Shown here: one piece after another, positions 62,867 through 64,000 of the stretch
Layout: each line of letters opens with the position of its first letter
Numbering within the stretch: the first letter of the stretch is position 1
Program-made: the position numbers and the translations under genes
NCBI GenBank assembly: GCA_903840355.1
Contig: CAIMFJ010000005.1
Coordinates: forward strand, 372,001-436,000
DNA length: 64,000 nt
Reading direction: 5' to 3'
Source of the DNA: an uncultured Opitutia bacterium
GTDB taxonomy: Bacteria > Verrucomicrobiota > Verrucomicrobiia > Opitutales > UBA953
The notes under the pieces: generated by a model
Databases searched by the model: none
Seen by the model: the letters and a program-made list of their open reading frames with translations, nothing else
Told to the model about the DNA's origin: nothing

Positions 62867-64000
62867 TTAAAGAGGCATGGCATTGCTTAGGACTTTTTCT
62901 GGGGTCGCGGCGGAGGCTGCAAGTTCGATAACTAAATCACCTTGGCGTAAAACCAAGATACGATGACTCAACGCCAGCACTTCTGGTAATTCCGAAGAGA
63001 CCAATAGCACGGCTTTACCGACTGCCGTGAGTTGGCCGATCAGGGCATAAATTTCGGACTTAGCTCCGATATCGATACCCCGAGTTGGTTCATCTAAAAT
63101 CACAATCTCAGGAGCATCGAGCAACATTCGAGCCAGCAAAACCTTCTGTTGATTGCCCCCTGATAACTCCCGAATCGGTTGAGTCAGCCCGCGGGCCTTA
63201 ATCTTAAAGCGCGTCACTTCGGCTTGGGAGACTTGCTTCTCTTGGGCCCCCAAGATGAACCCCGCTTGCGTGAAGCGATGGAGGGCTGTAAGGGTGAGGT
63301 TCTGTTGCACGCTCAGGCCAGGGATAATGCCCAAACCTTTACGATCTTCAGTCACCATACCCACACCATGAGCTAGTGCATCCGCTGGATTCCGCAGTAC
63401 AACAGGCTGACCTTTGAGGGTTATCGTTCCACTCGTAGCGGGCAATAAACCATAAAGCGCGCTGACTAATTCGGTGCGTCCTGCTCCCATCAAGCCAGCC
63501 AAACCTAAGACTTCACCACGATGGAGTTGGAATGTAACCTTTCTAAAATAAGGCTCCCGGGTTAAGGCTTGAACCTCTAATACGACTTCTGGAGATGCAG
63601 GAGTTAGGGCAGGGAAGACGGTCGCTAAATCTCGACCGACCATGTGACTGATTAAACTCGCGGGCGTAAAATCCGACGCCGGCTGAGTCGTGACCCATTC
63701 GCCATCACGTAAGACTGTAATCCGGTCAGCCAACTGAAACACCTCGTCCATCTTATGCGTGGTGTATACCACCGCGACCCCGCGTTGGCATAACTGGCGA
63801 ATCGCCTTAAAAAGAGCCGTACACTCATGGTCAGATAAGGCAGCCGTAGGTTCATCCATCAAGATTACATCGGCTCGACGCCCCAAGGCCTTAGCAATTT
63901 CGACCACTTGTGTTTGGGCCACCGTCAAATCCCGCATCCTGGTTTGGGGATCGAGGTGGCAGTCGAGAACCTTAAGCCATGCAACCGCTTCCGCTTGCAG
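62867..64000 (-). CDS. rbsA: Sugar ABC transporter double ATPase, RbsA-like, N-terminus outside window
   Basis: The frame stays open through the right edge, so the start lies outside; about 377 of roughly 500 residues are present, and the Met at 63937 is internal (LQAEAVAWLKVLDCHLDPQTR precedes it, split). What is seen: the end of the first ATPase domain with its signature LTVAQTQVVEIAKAL, Walker B VILMDEPTAAL and VVYTTHKMDEVF; then the second domain with the degenerate Walker A GLAGLMGAGRTELV, signature LSGGNQQKVLLARML and Walker B VILDEPTRGIDIGAK. This duplicated arrangement is specific to CUT2-type sugar importers (ribose, galactose, xylose). The missing part contains the first Walker A. 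First visible gene of the rbsA-rbsC-rbsB-NIPSNAP operon. Confidence 0.92.
   Translation of the reverse strand: MQAEAVAWLKVLDCHLDPQTRMRDLTVAQTQVVEIAKALGRRADVILMDEPTAALSDHECTALFKAIRQLCQRGVAVVYTTHKMDEVFQLADRITVLRDGEWVTTQPASDFTPASLISHMVGRDLATVFPALTPASPEVVLEVQALTREPYFRKVTFQLHRGEVLGLAGLMGAGRTELVSALYGLLPATSGTITLKGQPVVLRNPADALAHGVGMVTEDRKGLGIIPGLSVQQNLTLTALHRFTQAGFILGAQEKQVSQAEVTRFKIKARGLTQPIRELSGGNQQKVLLARMLLDAPEIVILDEPTRGIDIGAKSEIYALIGQLTAVGKAVLLVSSELPEVLALSHRILVLRQGDLVIELAASAATPEKVLSNAMPL

Overview
This 64 kb window is chromosomal DNA of roughly 50% GC from a member of the PVC superphylum, most likely Verrucomicrobiota. The evidence is three paired operons of the Planctomycete-type c-haem protein (PSCyt1/DUF1549/DUF1553) with a Tat-exported DUF1501 protein, two large PVC-type dehydrogenase/HEAT/c-haem proteins, several DUF1080 (3-keto-disaccharide hydrolase) domains, and mostly Shine-Dalgarno-poor starts. 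Genes are very tightly packed. No tRNA, rRNA, IS element, prophage or CRISPR array was seen.

Left third (1-17.3 kb): housekeeping genes. These are a glnD truncated by the window edge, an exported msrA, rarA, a tRNA-dihydrouridine synthase, a 384-bp non-coding stretch with DnaA-box-like sequences, dnaA, cutC, a TPP riboswitch with thiC and a methyltransferase, an exported SGNH hydrolase, lexA with an operator-like palindrome, a menH-like hydrolase, a flavin-reductase-like protein, speA, a SMUG-type uracil-DNA glycosylase and a second methyltransferase.

Middle (17.2-50.4 kb): an exported sugar-oxidation and cleavage region. It has a c-haem sorbosone-dehydrogenase-like protein divergent from a sulfatase. 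A minus-strand run of eight genes follows (34.7 down to 20.4 kb): haem protein, DUF1501, esterase, FAD oxidoreductase, haem protein, DUF1501, DUF1080, double DUF1080. Divergent from it is an NPCBM/dehydrogenase/HEAT/c-haem protein. After a Sel1 gene and uup comes a four-gene plus-strand operon: a 1699-residue ThuA-dehydrogenase-HEAT-haem-ThuA fusion, an alpha/beta hydrolase, a GMC oxidoreductase and its gluconate-2-dehydrogenase subunit-3-like partner.

Right third (50.4-64 kb): a PL9 pectate lyase behind a Tm-1-like/TIM-barrel gene pair, a Dabb protein, a CLC antiporter/channel, a third haem/DUF1501 pair, and a sugar ABC transporter operon (rbsA-rbsC-rbsB-like) ending in a double-NIPSNAP protein; rbsA runs off the right edge.

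Inferred working model: extracytoplasmic glycosides are oxidised, plausibly at C3, by the GMC/subunit-3 pair and the PVC dehydrogenases. Electrons leave through the many c-haem domains. Keto-glycosides are cleaved by DUF1080 and ThuA-type domains, sulfate and pectin are removed by the sulfatase and PL9 lyase, and released sugars enter through the ABC transporter. No biochemistry in the sequence itself proves this; it rests on family knowledge and clustering.
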